This document shows positions 8,936 through 17,207 of a stretch of DNA of 64,000 nucleotides, piece by piece. Both the position numbers and the translations under genes were made by a program. This DNA comes from Anaerocolumna sedimenticola (lineage in GTDB: Bacteria > Bacillota > Clostridia > Lachnospirales > Lachnospiraceae). The stretch covers positions 1,329,001 through 1,393,000 of the forward strand of contig NZ_CP048000.1 in assembly GCF_009931695.1 (NCBI RefSeq). Reading direction: 5' to 3'. Under the pieces are notes generated by a model that worked only from the letters and a program-made list of their open reading frames with translations, made no database searches and was not told the DNA's origin. The stretch's first letter is position 1; each line of letters starts with the position of its first letter.

Positions 8936-8960
8936 AAGTCCGTCTTATCGGACTTTTTTT
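8936..8960 (+). terminator. Expression-platform terminator of the SAM-I riboswitch
   Basis: Stem AAGTCCG/CGGACTT with a 6-base loop, followed by seven T. Confidence 0.92.
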
Positions 8961-9002
8961 ATTGCATAAGAAAGTTCTCTAAATATCCCTCATGCAATAA
9001 AA

Positions 9003-9205
9003 ACCCTCCGGATGGATGCGTACGAACGCTAAAGGCAGATGTCATTGAAATGACAGCGCATCAGCGCTGGAGTCTGGCGAGACAGACTCTTTCTTATTTC
9101 CGCGAAAGTAAGGTGAGAATTAGCAAGCTTGCTTGCAATAATTCGAATGCGCACGCGAACCGAAGAAACCCGCAAAGCGTGTTTCTACCGGTTTACTGGG
9201 AATGT
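9003..9205 (+). repeat. Composite intergenic repeat in the metK leader
   Basis: Three modules in order. The first is CCGGATGGATGCG...AAAGGCAGA. The second, about 9048-9090, has a TGTCATTGAAATGACA hairpin, GCGCATCAGCGC and a GAGTCTG/CAGACTC hairpin with T-tract. The third, 9091-9205, begins TTATTTCCGCGAAAG and contains GCAAGCTTGC. The third module recurs at 30784 and 53997 and the second at 46556 and 49049. All of this lies between the riboswitch terminator and metK, so it becomes a 5' UTR of over 300 nt. Confidence 0.8.
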
Positions 9206-9286
9206 TCTTTTAACTTCCCGCTGAGTTTCCAAGGAGAAACTCTTAGTAAATACAAGCGTGAAAAACACGCAGATAGGAGCAAAAAT

Positions 9287-10474
9287 ATGAATAAATTACT
9301 ATTTACCTCAGAATCAGTTACAGAAGGGCATCCTGACAAAATCTGTGATCAAATTTCGGATGCAGTTTTAGATGCGTTATTAGAACAGGATCCTATGAGC
9401 AGGGTTGCCTGCGAAACAGCCATCACCACCGGTTTGGTTCTGGTTATGGGTGAAATAACTACCAACAGTTATGTTGATATCCAGAAAATAGTTCGTGATA
9501 CCATTCGTGAAATCGGATACGATAGATCCGATTATGGTTTTGATGCCAATACCTGCGGTGTTATCGTAGCATTAGATGAGCAGTCTGCAGATATTGCAAT
9601 GGGAGTTAATAAGGCTCTGGAAGCCAGAGAACATACCATGACAGAAAATGAACTGGAGGCAATTGGAGCCGGAGATCAGGGTATGATGTTTGGTTTTGCC
9701 ACGAATGAAACGGAAGAATACCTTCCCTATCCGATTTATCTGGCACATCAGCTGACGAAGCAGCTGACGAAAGTAAGAAAAGATGGAACATTGCCTTATC
9801 TTCGTCCGGACGGCAAGTCCCAGGTTACGGTAGAATATAACGAAGAGGGAAAACCGGTGCACTTAAATGCTGTCGTATTATCTACACAGCACAATCCGGA
9901 TGTTACCCAGGAACAGATTCATAAAGATATTAAAAAATATGTATTTGATGTTATATTACCAACTGAATTAGTGGATGAAAACACGAAATTCTTCATTAAT
10001 CCAACCGGACGTTTTGTTATCGGCGGACCAAACGGTGACAGCGGTTTAACCGGACGTAAAATCATTGTAGATACCTATGGCGGTTATGCACGTCATGGCG
10101 GCGGTGCATTTTCCGGTAAAGATTGTACCAAAGTGGACCGTTCCGCATCTTATGCGGCACGTTATGTTGCTAAAAACATAGTGGCAGCCGGTTTGGCAGA
10201 CAAGTGTGAAATACAGTTATCCTATGCCATCGGTGTAGCGCAGCCGACTTCCATTATGGTAGATACCTTTAATACAGGTAAATTAGAGAATAATGAATTA
10301 ATCCGGATTATCAGGGATAACTTTGATTTACGTCCTGCCGGAATTATTAAAATGCTGGATTTAAGACGTCCTATTTATAAAAAAACAGCAGCCTACGGAC
10401 ATTTTGGACGTAATGAGTTAAGTTTACCATGGGAAAGATTGGACAAGGTGGATGACTTAAAGAAATATCTTTAA
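9287..10474 (+). CDS. metK: S-adenosylmethionine synthetase
   Basis: Makes S-adenosylmethionine from methionine and ATP. A full-length 395-aa protein beginning [18 protein letters not shown]. Family motifs include [13 protein letters not shown], the [10 protein letters not shown] loop, and the late GGGAFSGKD phosphate-binding motif. The start is ATG 9287 with AGGAG 7 bases upstream. The reading frame is open back to 8918, but that stretch covers the riboswitch and repeats and is not coding. Expression should be controlled by the upstream SAM-I riboswitch as feedback on its own product. Confidence 0.97.
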   Translation: MNKLLFTSESVTEGHPDKICDQISDAVLDALLEQDPMSRVACETAITTGLVLVMGEITTNSYVDIQKIVRDTIREIGYDRSDYGFDANTCGVIVALDEQSADIAMGVNKALEAREHTMTENELEAIGAGDQGMMFGFATNETEEYLPYPIYLAHQLTKQLTKVRKDGTLPYLRPDGKSQVTVEYNEEGKPVHLNAVVLSTQHNPDVTQEQIHKDIKKYVFDVILPTELVDENTKFFINPTGRFVIGGPNGDSGLTGRKIIVDTYGGYARHGGGAFSGKDCTKVDRSASYAARYVAKNIVAAGLADKCEIQLSYAIGVAQPTSIMVDTFNTGKLENNELIRIIRDNFDLRPAGIIKMLDLRRPIYKKTAAYGHFGRNELSLPWERLDKVDDLKKYL

Positions 10475-10513
10475 TAAGAAATAAAAGACATTTTAAATGA
10501 TAAAAATTTAAAT

Positions 10514-10562
10514 AGCCGGTGTCAGCTGGAGAAATCCTCTATTGACGCCGGCTGTTTGCATT
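10514..10562 (+). terminator. Terminator of metK
   Basis: Eleven-base stem AGCCGGTGTCA/TGACGCCGGCT with one G-T pair, followed by GTTTGCATTTT. Confidence 0.75.
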
Positions 10563-10631
10563 TTCGGATCCATGTCCGAACCCGATCAGTTAATTATTTT
10601 GCGGCAGACCCTTAATCGAATATAAGTATAT

Positions 10632-10677
10632 AATATTTTTATAAAAGTCTAAGTTTAATAAAATATTTATAAAAGTC
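10632..10677 (+). repeat. Direct repeat upstream of the two-component operon
   Basis: ATAAAAGTC occurs twice 28 bp apart, each preceded by AATATTT. It lies 40-80 bp upstream of the -10 box of the kinase/regulator operon, where a response regulator could bind. Inference only. Confidence 0.35.
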
Positions 10678-10713
10678 ATGGTTAGTTAATATATTATTCC
10701 GGCAAAAGTATGC

Positions 10714-10754
10714 TATAATGAAAGCGGAATGAGGAATTGCAAGTAAACTTGCAA
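10714..10754 (+). promoter_or_regulatory. -10 box and palindrome ahead of the histidine kinase gene
   Basis: TATAAT at 10714-10719 without a good -35 box, suggesting an activated promoter. It is followed at 10737-10754 by the near-perfect palindrome TTGCAAGTAAACTTGCAA, just downstream of the expected transcription start. Confidence 0.45.
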
Positions 10755-10852
10755 AGTCCGATTGGAGCAGCAGAATCATGAACACGACTTTCGTTTATGA
10801 TATGATAAAACTACTATTGATATAGTGCAATTATATAAAGCAGGTGAAGAAG

Positions 10853-12346
10853 TTGAAACTGAAAAGCAGGCTGTTAACAGCATTTTTGATAATTACGGCA
10901 CTACCAATTTTTTTAATCACTCTTGCAGCCGGAACCATTGTCAGGTTTCAGGTCAATTCCATAGAAGAGACTTATGATGTTAAATCGGATACTATTAAGC
11001 TGATTTCTAATCCGCTGCAGATTTTAAGCCGGTTAACCAGAGGAGTTTATAATGAAATTGTGATTACCTCCAAACAGGAGCCGGAGAAATTTGAGGATGA
11101 AACATATATAAATTATCTGAATTCAGAACTAACCGGCAAGTATTCTTATATTGTATTAAGAAAAGGGAATCAGTTCATATACAGCGGTAATAACGAGAAC
11201 TTGGACTATATCAAAAGGTATTTGCCAAAGTATGGAAAATATACGACGGATATGGAAGGCGGTATGTATATTGATACGAAAAACCCGTTTTTGCTGAAAC
11301 AGAAGGATTTTCATTTTACGGATGGTTCGGAAGGAAGTATTTTTGTTATTACGGACGTAGATACCTTAGTTCCGCAAATCAGGTCATCTGCCATACAGAT
11401 GGTATGTTCCCTGATTTTTGTGGTAATATTAACAGCAGGCGTGCTGATTATATGGATATACCGAAGTATTTTAAGGCCGTTAAATACACTACATGCGGCT
11501 ACAGATGCCATGAAAGAAGGTAATTTGGATTATTCCATCGAGGGTGACCCTGAGGATGAAATCGGGCAGCTTTGCGTAGATTTTGAAGAAATGCGTATCC
11601 GCCTTAAAGAACTTATTGAAGTAAGACTTAAGTATGAGGAGGATACCAAGGAGTTAATCAGCAATATATCCCATGATTTAAAAACACCTATCACTGCCAT
11701 AAAAGGTTATGCGGAGGGTATTATGGATGGGGTGGCAGATACGAAAGAGAAGCAGGCCAAGTATATTAAGACCATATATACGAAAGCCAATGACATGTCT
11801 GTTTTAGTGGACGAATTATCCTTTTATTCCAAAATAGACTGCAATACCATGCCGTATACTTTTACCAACATTAACCTCCATGAATATTTCAGTGATTGTA
11901 TAGAGGAACTGACTTTGGACCTGGAGGTTAAGAATATAGAAGTTGTTTATAAAAATGAAACCGATGCGGCTCTTAAAGTGTCAGCAGATGCGGAACAGCT
12001 AAAACGAGTGATCAATAATATTATCGGAAATTCCGTTAAATATATTGGAAACAAAAAAGGCCTTATAAAAATACAAATTGAAGATATAGGTCAATCAGTT
12101 AAAATTTCAATTGCGGATAATGGACAGGGAATTCCCTCTAAAGATTTGCCGTTTATATTTGACCGTTTTTACAGAGCAGATTCCTCCCGTAATTCTACCA
12201 AAGGCGGAAGCGGTTTAGGTTTGGCAATTGCTAAGAAAATAATACAGGACCATATGGGTACCATATGGGCTGAAAGTGAAGAAGGAAAAGGTACAACTAT
12301 TTACTTCACCTTGAAAAAATGTAAGGAGGTTACGGAATATGAGTAG
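10853..12346 (+). CDS. Membrane sensor histidine kinase
   Basis: Residues 5-30 are the first membrane helix, followed by an extracellular sensor region of about 150 residues. The second helix is near 182-205, then a HAMP linker. The HisKA box SNISHDLKTPITA has the phospho-acceptor His at residue 274. The ATPase domain has the N box NNIIGNSVKY, DNGQGIP, and the GSGLGLAIAKK G2 box. The start is most likely TTG 10853, since AGGTGA sits 5 bases before it; GTG 10844 is possible but poorly spaced. It overlaps the regulator gene by 8 bp, so they form one operon. The signal is unknown. Confidence 0.93.
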   Translation: MKLKSRLLTAFLIITALPIFLITLAAGTIVRFQVNSIEETYDVKSDTIKLISNPLQILSRLTRGVYNEIVITSKQEPEKFEDETYINYLNSELTGKYSYIVLRKGNQFIYSGNNENLDYIKRYLPKYGKYTTDMEGGMYIDTKNPFLLKQKDFHFTDGSEGSIFVITDVDTLVPQIRSSAIQMVCSLIFVVILTAGVLIIWIYRSILRPLNTLHAATDAMKEGNLDYSIEGDPEDEIGQLCVDFEEMRIRLKELIEVRLKYEEDTKELISNISHDLKTPITAIKGYAEGIMDGVADTKEKQAKYIKTIYTKANDMSVLVDELSFYSKIDCNTMPYTFTNINLHEYFSDCIEELTLDLEVKNIEVVYKNETDAALKVSADAEQLKRVINNIIGNSVKYIGNKKGLIKIQIEDIGQSVKISIADNGQGIPSKDLPFIFDRFYRADSSRNSTKGGSGLGLAIAKKIIQDHMGTIWAESEEGKGTTIYFTLKKCKEVTEYE

Positions 12347-13028
12347 GATATTAATTGTAGAGGATGAAATTGCGATTGCAGAATTAGAAAAAGATTACCT
12401 GGAATTAAGCGGTTTCGAGGTTGAAATGGAAACTACGGGTGATGGCGGAGAAGCAAGAGCGGTGAATGAAGAATTTGATTTAGTCATATTGGATTTAATG
12501 CTTCCCAATGTAGATGGTTTTGAAATATGCAAAAAAATCAGAGCGGTTAAAAATATCCCCATTCTTATGGTTTCCGCCAAGAAGGATGATATTGATAAAA
12601 TCAGGGGATTAGGGCTTGGTGCGGATGACTATATCACCAAACCATTCAGTCCAAGTGAATTAGTTGCCAGAGTTAAGGCTCATTTAGCCAGATATGAGAG
12701 ATTAATCGGTACCAGTACAAAAGAAAATGAAATCATTGAAATTCGCGGAATTAAAATTGATAAGACAGCCAGAAGAGTGTATGTGAATAATGAAGAGAAA
12801 AGTTTTACCACAAAAGAGTTTGACCTTTTAACCTTTTTGGCTGAGAATCCCAATCATGTCTTTACCAAAGAAGAACTATTCCAGAAGATATGGGATATGG
12901 AGTCAATCGGTGATATTGCTACCGTTACGGTACACATTAAAAAAATCCGTGAAAAGATTGAATTCAATACATCAAAACCTCAATATATTGAGACCATATG
13001 GGGTGTGGGTTATCGATTTAAAGTATAA
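12339..13028 (+). CDS. OmpR/PhoB-family response regulator
   Basis: A 229-aa DNA-binding regulator partnered with the upstream kinase (8-bp overlap, AAGGAGG before its ATG). The receiver domain covers residues 1-120: acidic pocket EDE at 8-10, phospho-acceptor Asp52 in VILDLMLPNVDGF, conserved Lys in ITKPFSPSEL. The C-terminal winged helix covers about 130-229, with LTTKEFDLL-type and VTVHIKKIREKI recognition segments and the closing WGVGYRF. It probably regulates its own operon among others. Confidence 0.95.
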   Translation: MSRILIVEDEIAIAELEKDYLELSGFEVEMETTGDGGEARAVNEEFDLVILDLMLPNVDGFEICKKIRAVKNIPILMVSAKKDDIDKIRGLGLGADDYITKPFSPSELVARVKAHLARYERLIGTSTKENEIIEIRGIKIDKTARRVYVNNEEKSFTTKEFDLLTFLAENPNHVFTKEELFQKIWDMESIGDIATVTVHIKKIREKIEFNTSKPQYIETIWGVGYRFKV

Positions 13029-13039
13029 TTCCTAATTGA

Positions 13040-13114
13040 AAAGTCTGCCGTATATTCTAAATAAACGACTATTTCCATACAGTATATTTAGAATTTATGG
13101 CAGGCTTTATTTGT
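13040..13114 (+). terminator. Terminator of the two-component operon
   Basis: Long stem: AAGTCTGCC then TATTCTAAATA pairs with TATTTAGAAT then GGCAGGCTT, followed by TATTTG. Confidence 0.8.
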
Positions 13115-13166
13115 TTTGGAAAATGGACATACAACTGAAGAAAACAGGCAGTGTAGTGCTCCGGTT

Positions 13167-13195
13167 TGACAAAGGATTTCATAAATGGTAGAATA
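13167..13195 (+). promoter_or_regulatory. Sigma-A promoter for the structured leader and TM1266-ABC operon
   Basis: TTGACA, 17-bp spacer, TAGAAT, about 220 bp ahead of the first gene of the operon. Confidence 0.75.
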
Positions 13196-13204
13196 TAGAA
13201 GTCA

Positions 13205-13347
13205 ATTCAAAAGGAATAACTGATGGAGAGACTGTTAATAGGCAAATATCGTTCTAAAACATAAGGGAAAAGCCCTGGTGGTAAGACGGTGACTGAATAG
13301 AATTTAAGTAAGCCTCCGGCACCTTTTGGTTAAGGAGGTTTTTTTAT
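13205..13347 (+). ncRNA. Candidate cis-regulatory RNA leader (riboswitch-like), class not recognised
   Basis: About 105 nt of leader contains purine-rich conserved-looking blocks (GATGGAGAGACTG, AAGGGAAAAGCCCTGGTGG, GACGGTGACTG). It ends in a strong intrinsic terminator at 13312-13347 (GCCTCC/GGAGG followed by seven T) 70 bp before the first gene. Promoter, structured region, terminator and gene in this order is the classic riboswitch layout. GGTG and CACC segments could form an alternative pairing with the terminator's 5' arm. I compared it by eye with the TPP, cobalamin, SAM, glycine, THF, c-di-GMP, Mn and fluoride classes and none fits well. Confidence 0.55.
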
Positions 13348-13416
13348 AGGAATGTTCTCCAAACTTGTTACCCTATTAATAGTAGCAATCAGTTTAATAT
13401 TGGAGGTGAGAATTAA

Positions 13417-13668
13417 GTGGAAACCAGGATAGCTCTGATCGGAATCATTGTGGAGAATATGGAAGTAGTAGAGAATGTGAATCAGATTCTTCATGAATAT
13501 GGCAAGTATATCGTAGGAAGAATGGGAATTCCCTATAAGGAAAAAGGTGTAAGTATTATCAGTATTGTTATCGACGCGGATAATAATGCAATCAGCTCCT
13601 TATCCGGTAAATTAGGTATGTTAGAAGGTATAAGTGTAAAAACCGTATATTCAAAATACGGTAAATAA
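13417..13668 (+). CDS. TM1266-family putative iron-only hydrogenase system regulator
   Basis: An 83-aa protein that is a single ACT-like ferredoxin fold: RIALIGIIVENMEVVENVNQ, then HEYGKYIVGRMGIPYKEKGVSIISIVIDA, ending LSGKLGMLEGISVKT. This matches the TM1266 family, often encoded near [FeFe]-hydrogenase maturation genes and presumed to bind a small ligand. It starts at GTG 13417, with GGAGGTGA 6 bases upstream. It is the first gene of an operon with an ABC importer and sits behind a riboswitch-like leader. No hydrogenase gene lies in this window. Confidence 0.85.
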   Translation: METRIALIGIIVENMEVVENVNQILHEYGKYIVGRMGIPYKEKGVSIISIVIDADNNAISSLSGKLGMLEGISVKTVYSKYGK

Positions 13669-13692
13669 GGTTAGGAAAAGAGGAAATATAAT

Positions 13693-14805
13693 ATGAAAAA
13701 ATATATATCCATTCTATTGGTTATCATTTTAACGTTAACTATGACTGCAGGCTGCCAGAAGAATGTAAATAGCAACGGAAACACAGAAAGAAATACAACA
13801 GAAGATACCTTAACAGAAACCGTACAGGATACAACCTCGGCGGAAAGTTTGGAAAATGGCGAAGAGGATAAGGTGATTGCAGAAACAGCAGAGAGTACAA
13901 CACCAGGCAAAAAGATGGATATTCCTATTGCCGCCTTAAAGGGACCTACTGCGATGGGAATGGTTAAAATTATGGAGGATTCAGAAAAAGGTGAGGCAGC
14001 AAATAATTATGATTTCACCATAGCAGGTGCACCGGATGAAATTACTGCTGGAATTATAAAAGGAGACTTTGATATTGCTGCGATTCCCTGTAATTTAGCA
14101 GCAGTTTTATATAATAAATCGGGGGGCGGCCTTGCTGTGGCGGGTATTAATACCCTGGGAGTACTTTATATCGTTGAGACCGGAAAAGAAATTAACAGCG
14201 TAGAGGATCTAAAAGGCAAGACCATTTATTCTACCGGTAAAGGCACAACACCGGAATATACAATAAATTATTTACTTTCTTCCCATGGTATTGATCCTGC
14301 GAAAGATGTAACGGTAGAGTACAAGTCGGAGGCTACGGAAGTAGCTGCAATTTTGAATGAAGCCACAGATGCGGTAGCCATGCTTCCACAACCTTATGTA
14401 ACGACAGCTATGATGAATAATAAAAACATTAGGATTGCATTGGATGTTACGAAGGAATGGGATAAGATCAGTACCAATGGCAGCACGGTTGTAACCGGTG
14501 TTATTGTTATAAATAAAAAATTCCTGGAAAGTAATAAAGAAGCCGTCGATACTTTTCTAACCGAATATGAAGAATCTGCACAGTATGTAAATAGTAATAA
14601 TGAAGAAGCTGCTGCTTTAATCGAAAAATTTGATATTTTTAAGGCAGCTCCAGTATTAAAAGCATTACCGTTTTGTAATATTACTTCGATTCAGGGGGAG
14701 GAGATGAAAGGAAAAATAAGCGGTTACTTGGAGACTTTATTTGAACAGAATCCGGATACGGTAGGCGGTAAACTTCCGGACGATACTTTTTATTACGTTA
14801 AATAA
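13693..14805 (+). CDS. ABC transporter substrate-binding lipoprotein (NitT/TauT/THI5-like)
   Basis: A 370-aa lipoprotein. A signal peptide ends in a lipobox with Cys21 (TMTAGC), followed by a Thr/Glu-rich tether of about 50 residues. The mature part has the two-lobe fold of NMT1/THI5-like and SsuA-like binding proteins: IPIAALKGPTAMGMVK, DIAAIPCNLAAVLYN, then VEDLKGKTIYSTGKGTTPEY. It captures a ligand outside the membrane for the permease and ATPase encoded next. The ligand is not evident; sulfonates, nitrate and thiamine-precursor pyrimidines are the substrates known for the family. Confidence 0.88.
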   Translation: MKKYISILLVIILTLTMTAGCQKNVNSNGNTERNTTEDTLTETVQDTTSAESLENGEEDKVIAETAESTTPGKKMDIPIAALKGPTAMGMVKIMEDSEKGEAANNYDFTIAGAPDEITAGIIKGDFDIAAIPCNLAAVLYNKSGGGLAVAGINTLGVLYIVETGKEINSVEDLKGKTIYSTGKGTTPEYTINYLLSSHGIDPAKDVTVEYKSEATEVAAILNEATDAVAMLPQPYVTTAMMNNKNIRIALDVTKEWDKISTNGSTVVTGVIVINKKFLESNKEAVDTFLTEYEESAQYVNSNNEEAAALIEKFDIFKAAPVLKALPFCNITSIQGEEMKGKISGYLETLFEQNPDTVGGKLPDDTFYYVK

Positions 14806-14831
14806 AGAAATAAGTTAAAATCATTAAGCAG

Positions 14832-14903
14832 ATAATAACCGGCTGGAAAAACCAGGGTGACAGGGGCTGAAAAAGCCCTATGCCACCCAGCCCGGCTAAA
14901 TTA
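14832..14903 (+). other. GC-rich intercistronic hairpin cluster
   Basis: Two nested stem-loops: CTGG/CCAG with an A-rich loop, then GGGTG/CACCC enclosing GGGCT/AGCCC, flanked by CCGG on both sides. It lies between the binding-protein and permease genes. It may stabilise the 3' end of the binding-protein mRNA and so set subunit ratios. Inference. Confidence 0.5.
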
Positions 14904-14975
14904 GATAACTGCAAAGCTAACAGTCAAAAATACATAAAAAATCAGTTTATAACCCGGGCAGAAAGGATATCAGGT

Positions 14976-15737
14976 ATGAAGCAGGTTAAATCAGCCGTAT
15001 ATAATAATAAATATAGAATTTTAGCAGTTGTTTTCTGGATTACGGTCTGGCAGTCTGCAAGTATGCTTATTTCCAAGGAGATGCTTTTGGCATCTCCCTT
15101 TGCCGTTATAAAAGCTCTCGGATTTTTGACCGGTAAAGGAGTCTTTTGGCTGTCCATTTTTAATTCTTTTCTTAAGATATTAATGGGTTTTCTGCTTGCA
15201 ATCATTCTTGGTATCTTACTTGCTGTTTTATCTTATAAAATGTTAATATTAAAAGAAATTATTTCACCTTTAATGAAAATCATACAGGCAACACCTGTTG
15301 CATCTTTTATTATATTAGCTTTATTGTGGGTAGAATCAAAAAATCTGTCCATATTATGTTCATTCCTGATGGTAATACCGGTGATATATGTGAATGTACT
15401 GCAAGGTATTGTGGGAACGGACCCCAAATTAAAGGAGATGGCTTATGTGTTTCAAATCACTTCGTTCAAGAAAGTCCGTTATATCTATCTCCCGGCTGTT
15501 ATGCCTTATTTTGTATCGGCCAGTACAGTTGGACTGGGACTCTGCTGGAAAGCGGGAATTGCAGCGGAAGTAATCGGGTTACCCAAGTTCTCCATTGGGG
15601 AACAGTTATATGAAGCAAAAATTTATTTAATGACGGATGAATTATTTGCGTGGACGATAGTTATAATTCTTATTAGTGTGATTTCTGAAAGATTAATAAT
15701 CCGTCTGATTCATAGGGTTCAGATTATGTTAACTTAA
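14976..15737 (+). CDS. ABC transporter permease (NitT/TauT type)
   Basis: A 253-aa integral membrane protein with about six hydrophobic segments. The cytoplasmic coupling loop LGLCWKAGIAAEVIGLP, about 60 residues from the C-terminus, corresponds to the EAA motif of binding-protein-dependent permeases. The start at 14976 follows AAAGGA with 8-base spacing; the frame is open further upstream but that covers the hairpin cluster. It works with the neighbouring binding protein and ATPase. Confidence 0.9.
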   Translation: MKQVKSAVYNNKYRILAVVFWITVWQSASMLISKEMLLASPFAVIKALGFLTGKGVFWLSIFNSFLKILMGFLLAIILGILLAVLSYKMLILKEIISPLMKIIQATPVASFIILALLWVESKNLSILCSFLMVIPVIYVNVLQGIVGTDPKLKEMAYVFQITSFKKVRYIYLPAVMPYFVSASTVGLGLCWKAGIAAEVIGLPKFSIGEQLYEAKIYLMTDELFAWTIVIILISVISERLIIRLIHRVQIMLT

Positions 15738-15756
15738 ATTCAATTCTGGCTATAAC

Positions 15757-15782
15757 CGGCCGGCAAGTTAAACCGGCTTTTG
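15757..15782 (+). terminator. Weak hairpin between permease and ATPase genes
   Basis: GCCGG/CCGGC stem followed by TTTT. Only partial termination is expected, since the ATPase has no obvious promoter of its own. Confidence 0.3.
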
Positions 15783-15852
15783 ACAGTCTATTATAGTATT
15801 AATCGGTAACATAACTAATAATAACAAAATCATAATGACCTTGGAGCTGGCT

Positions 15853-16449
15853 ATGAATACAATTTATATAAAAAACCTGACAAAGCAATATGAAGGAACA
15901 CCGGTGCTAAATCAATTAAATCTGGAGATTAAAGAGGGTAAGATTACTTGTATTATGGGACCATCCGGTATAGGAAAAACTACCTTAATTAATATCTTAA
16001 TGGGCTTGGTTAAAGCAGATTCCGGTGTGGTAGATGGATTGGATGGTAAAAAATTTGCGGCTGTCTTCCAGGAAAACCGGCTATGTGAAGAAATTGGTGC
16101 AATTTTAAATGTTAAAATGGTCTGTGATAAAAAGGTGACCGAATCCCGGATTAAAAAAGAATTGGAATCGGTTGGTTTAATAGATTATGAGAAAAAAAAG
16201 GTAAATGAGTTAAGCGGCGGTATGAAACGAAGGGTAGCCATAGTCAGGGCAGTTATGGCAAACAGTGATATTATTATTATGGATGAACCTTTTAAAGGGT
16301 TGGATGATAAACTAAAAATTCAGGTCATCAATTATATCAAACAAAAGACCGGGGGTAAAACCCTGATTGTGATAACCCATAATAAAGAAGAGGTGGAGGC
16401 GTTTTCCGCCGATCTAATTGAATTAGGTAATAATCATAAGGAATATTAA
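15853..16449 (+). CDS. ABC transporter ATP-binding protein (NitT/TauT type)
   Basis: A 198-aa ATPase that energises the importer encoded just upstream. Walker A GPSGIGKTT begins at residue 36, the signature LSGGMKRR is near residue 120, Walker B is DIIIMDEP followed by FKGLD, and the switch His is in VITHNKEE. It is somewhat shorter than usual ABC ATPases because the helical domain is compact. ATG 15853 was chosen because TTGGAG lies 6 bases before it. It completes the regulator-importer operon. Confidence 0.92.
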   Translation: MNTIYIKNLTKQYEGTPVLNQLNLEIKEGKITCIMGPSGIGKTTLINILMGLVKADSGVVDGLDGKKFAAVFQENRLCEEIGAILNVKMVCDKKVTESRIKKELESVGLIDYEKKKVNELSGGMKRRVAIVRAVMANSDIIIMDEPFKGLDDKLKIQVINYIKQKTGGKTLIVITHNKEEVEAFSADLIELGNNHKEY

Positions 16450-16573
16450 AAATCAAATAGTAGTGCAGGCCTTTAGGGTCAGATTCTGCTCTGAAATTGT
16501 ATTAATTGTACGGTAATAGATAAACAGCCTGGTTTCACATTTGCCTAATAAAATTAAAAGAAAGGAACTCTAT

Positions 16574-17092
16574 ATGATAGAATTATATAAAACCAGAAGA
16601 AGTATTCGAAAGTTTCAGGATAAAAAAGTTGAACAGGAAAAAATAGATGAGCTATTAAAAGGAGCATTAATGGCGCCCTCCTCCAGAGGATTAAAACCTT
16701 GGGAATTAATTGTAGTTACTGACAGGGAATTACTGCAGAAATTAAGTGAATCAAGGGGACCGAGTTCTAAACTCATTTCGGGTGCTGCACTAGGAATTGT
16801 GGTTTTAGCAGACGCAGAGCTTTCCGATGTATGGACAGAAGATGCTTCCATAATAGCAATTATGATGCAGTTATCGGCTCACTCTCTTGGACTTGGCTCT
16901 TGTTGGGTACAAGTCAGGGAAAGGCAAACTCCCCAAGGGGAAACAGTGGACTCTTATATAAAAAAATTATTGGATATTCCGGCTAAATACAAAACAGAAT
17001 GTATCCTTGCTTTAGGTTACCCTGCGGAAGAAAAAGGGACTCATAAGGAAGAGAACCTGCCTCTTGAAAAAATTCATTATAATACTTTCTGA
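16574..17092 (+). CDS. Nitroreductase family protein
   Basis: A 172-aa flavoprotein of the nitroreductase fold, expected to bind FMN and use NAD(P)H to reduce a small electrophile; the physiological substrate is unknown. Visible family features are the N-terminal YKTRRSIRKF, the FMN-contact stretch ALMAPSSRGLKPWELIVV, the dimer-interface helices ASIIAIMMQLSAHSLGLGSCW, and the C-terminal LALGYPAEE. The ATG at 16574 has AAAGGA 7 bases upstream, making it a better start than one 33 bases earlier. Confidence 0.9.
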   Translation: MIELYKTRRSIRKFQDKKVEQEKIDELLKGALMAPSSRGLKPWELIVVTDRELLQKLSESRGPSSKLISGAALGIVVLADAELSDVWTEDASIIAIMMQLSAHSLGLGSCWVQVRERQTPQGETVDSYIKKLLDIPAKYKTECILALGYPAEEKGTHKEENLPLEKIHYNTF

Positions 17093-17104
17093 TCCTTTAA
17101 AGTC

Positions 17105-17133
17105 TTTACGTAAGGAATATGTGGTGGTATAAT
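17105..17133 (+). promoter_or_regulatory. Sigma-A promoter for the kinase/ParB-like gene
   Basis: TTTACG, 17-bp spacer, consensus TATAAT at 17128-17133, about 75 bp before the start codon. Confidence 0.6.
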
Positions 17134-17207
17134 GTTTAACACTATGATGAAAGAAATAAAATCAGAATTCCAAAAGGATAGATATTTTTAATACCAGGGA
17201 GGACGTT

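Noticed and set aside
8918..9286. Long in-frame extension of metK upstream of ATG 9287
   Set aside because: It runs through the riboswitch's terminator and the repeat modules, and the conserved MetK N-terminus begins at 9287 with its own ribosome site.
13205..13310. Cobalamin-type riboswitch in the TM1266 leader
   Set aside because: GGGAA and GGTG blocks are suggestive, but the B12-box spacing, full length of about 190 nt and other conserved loops are absent.
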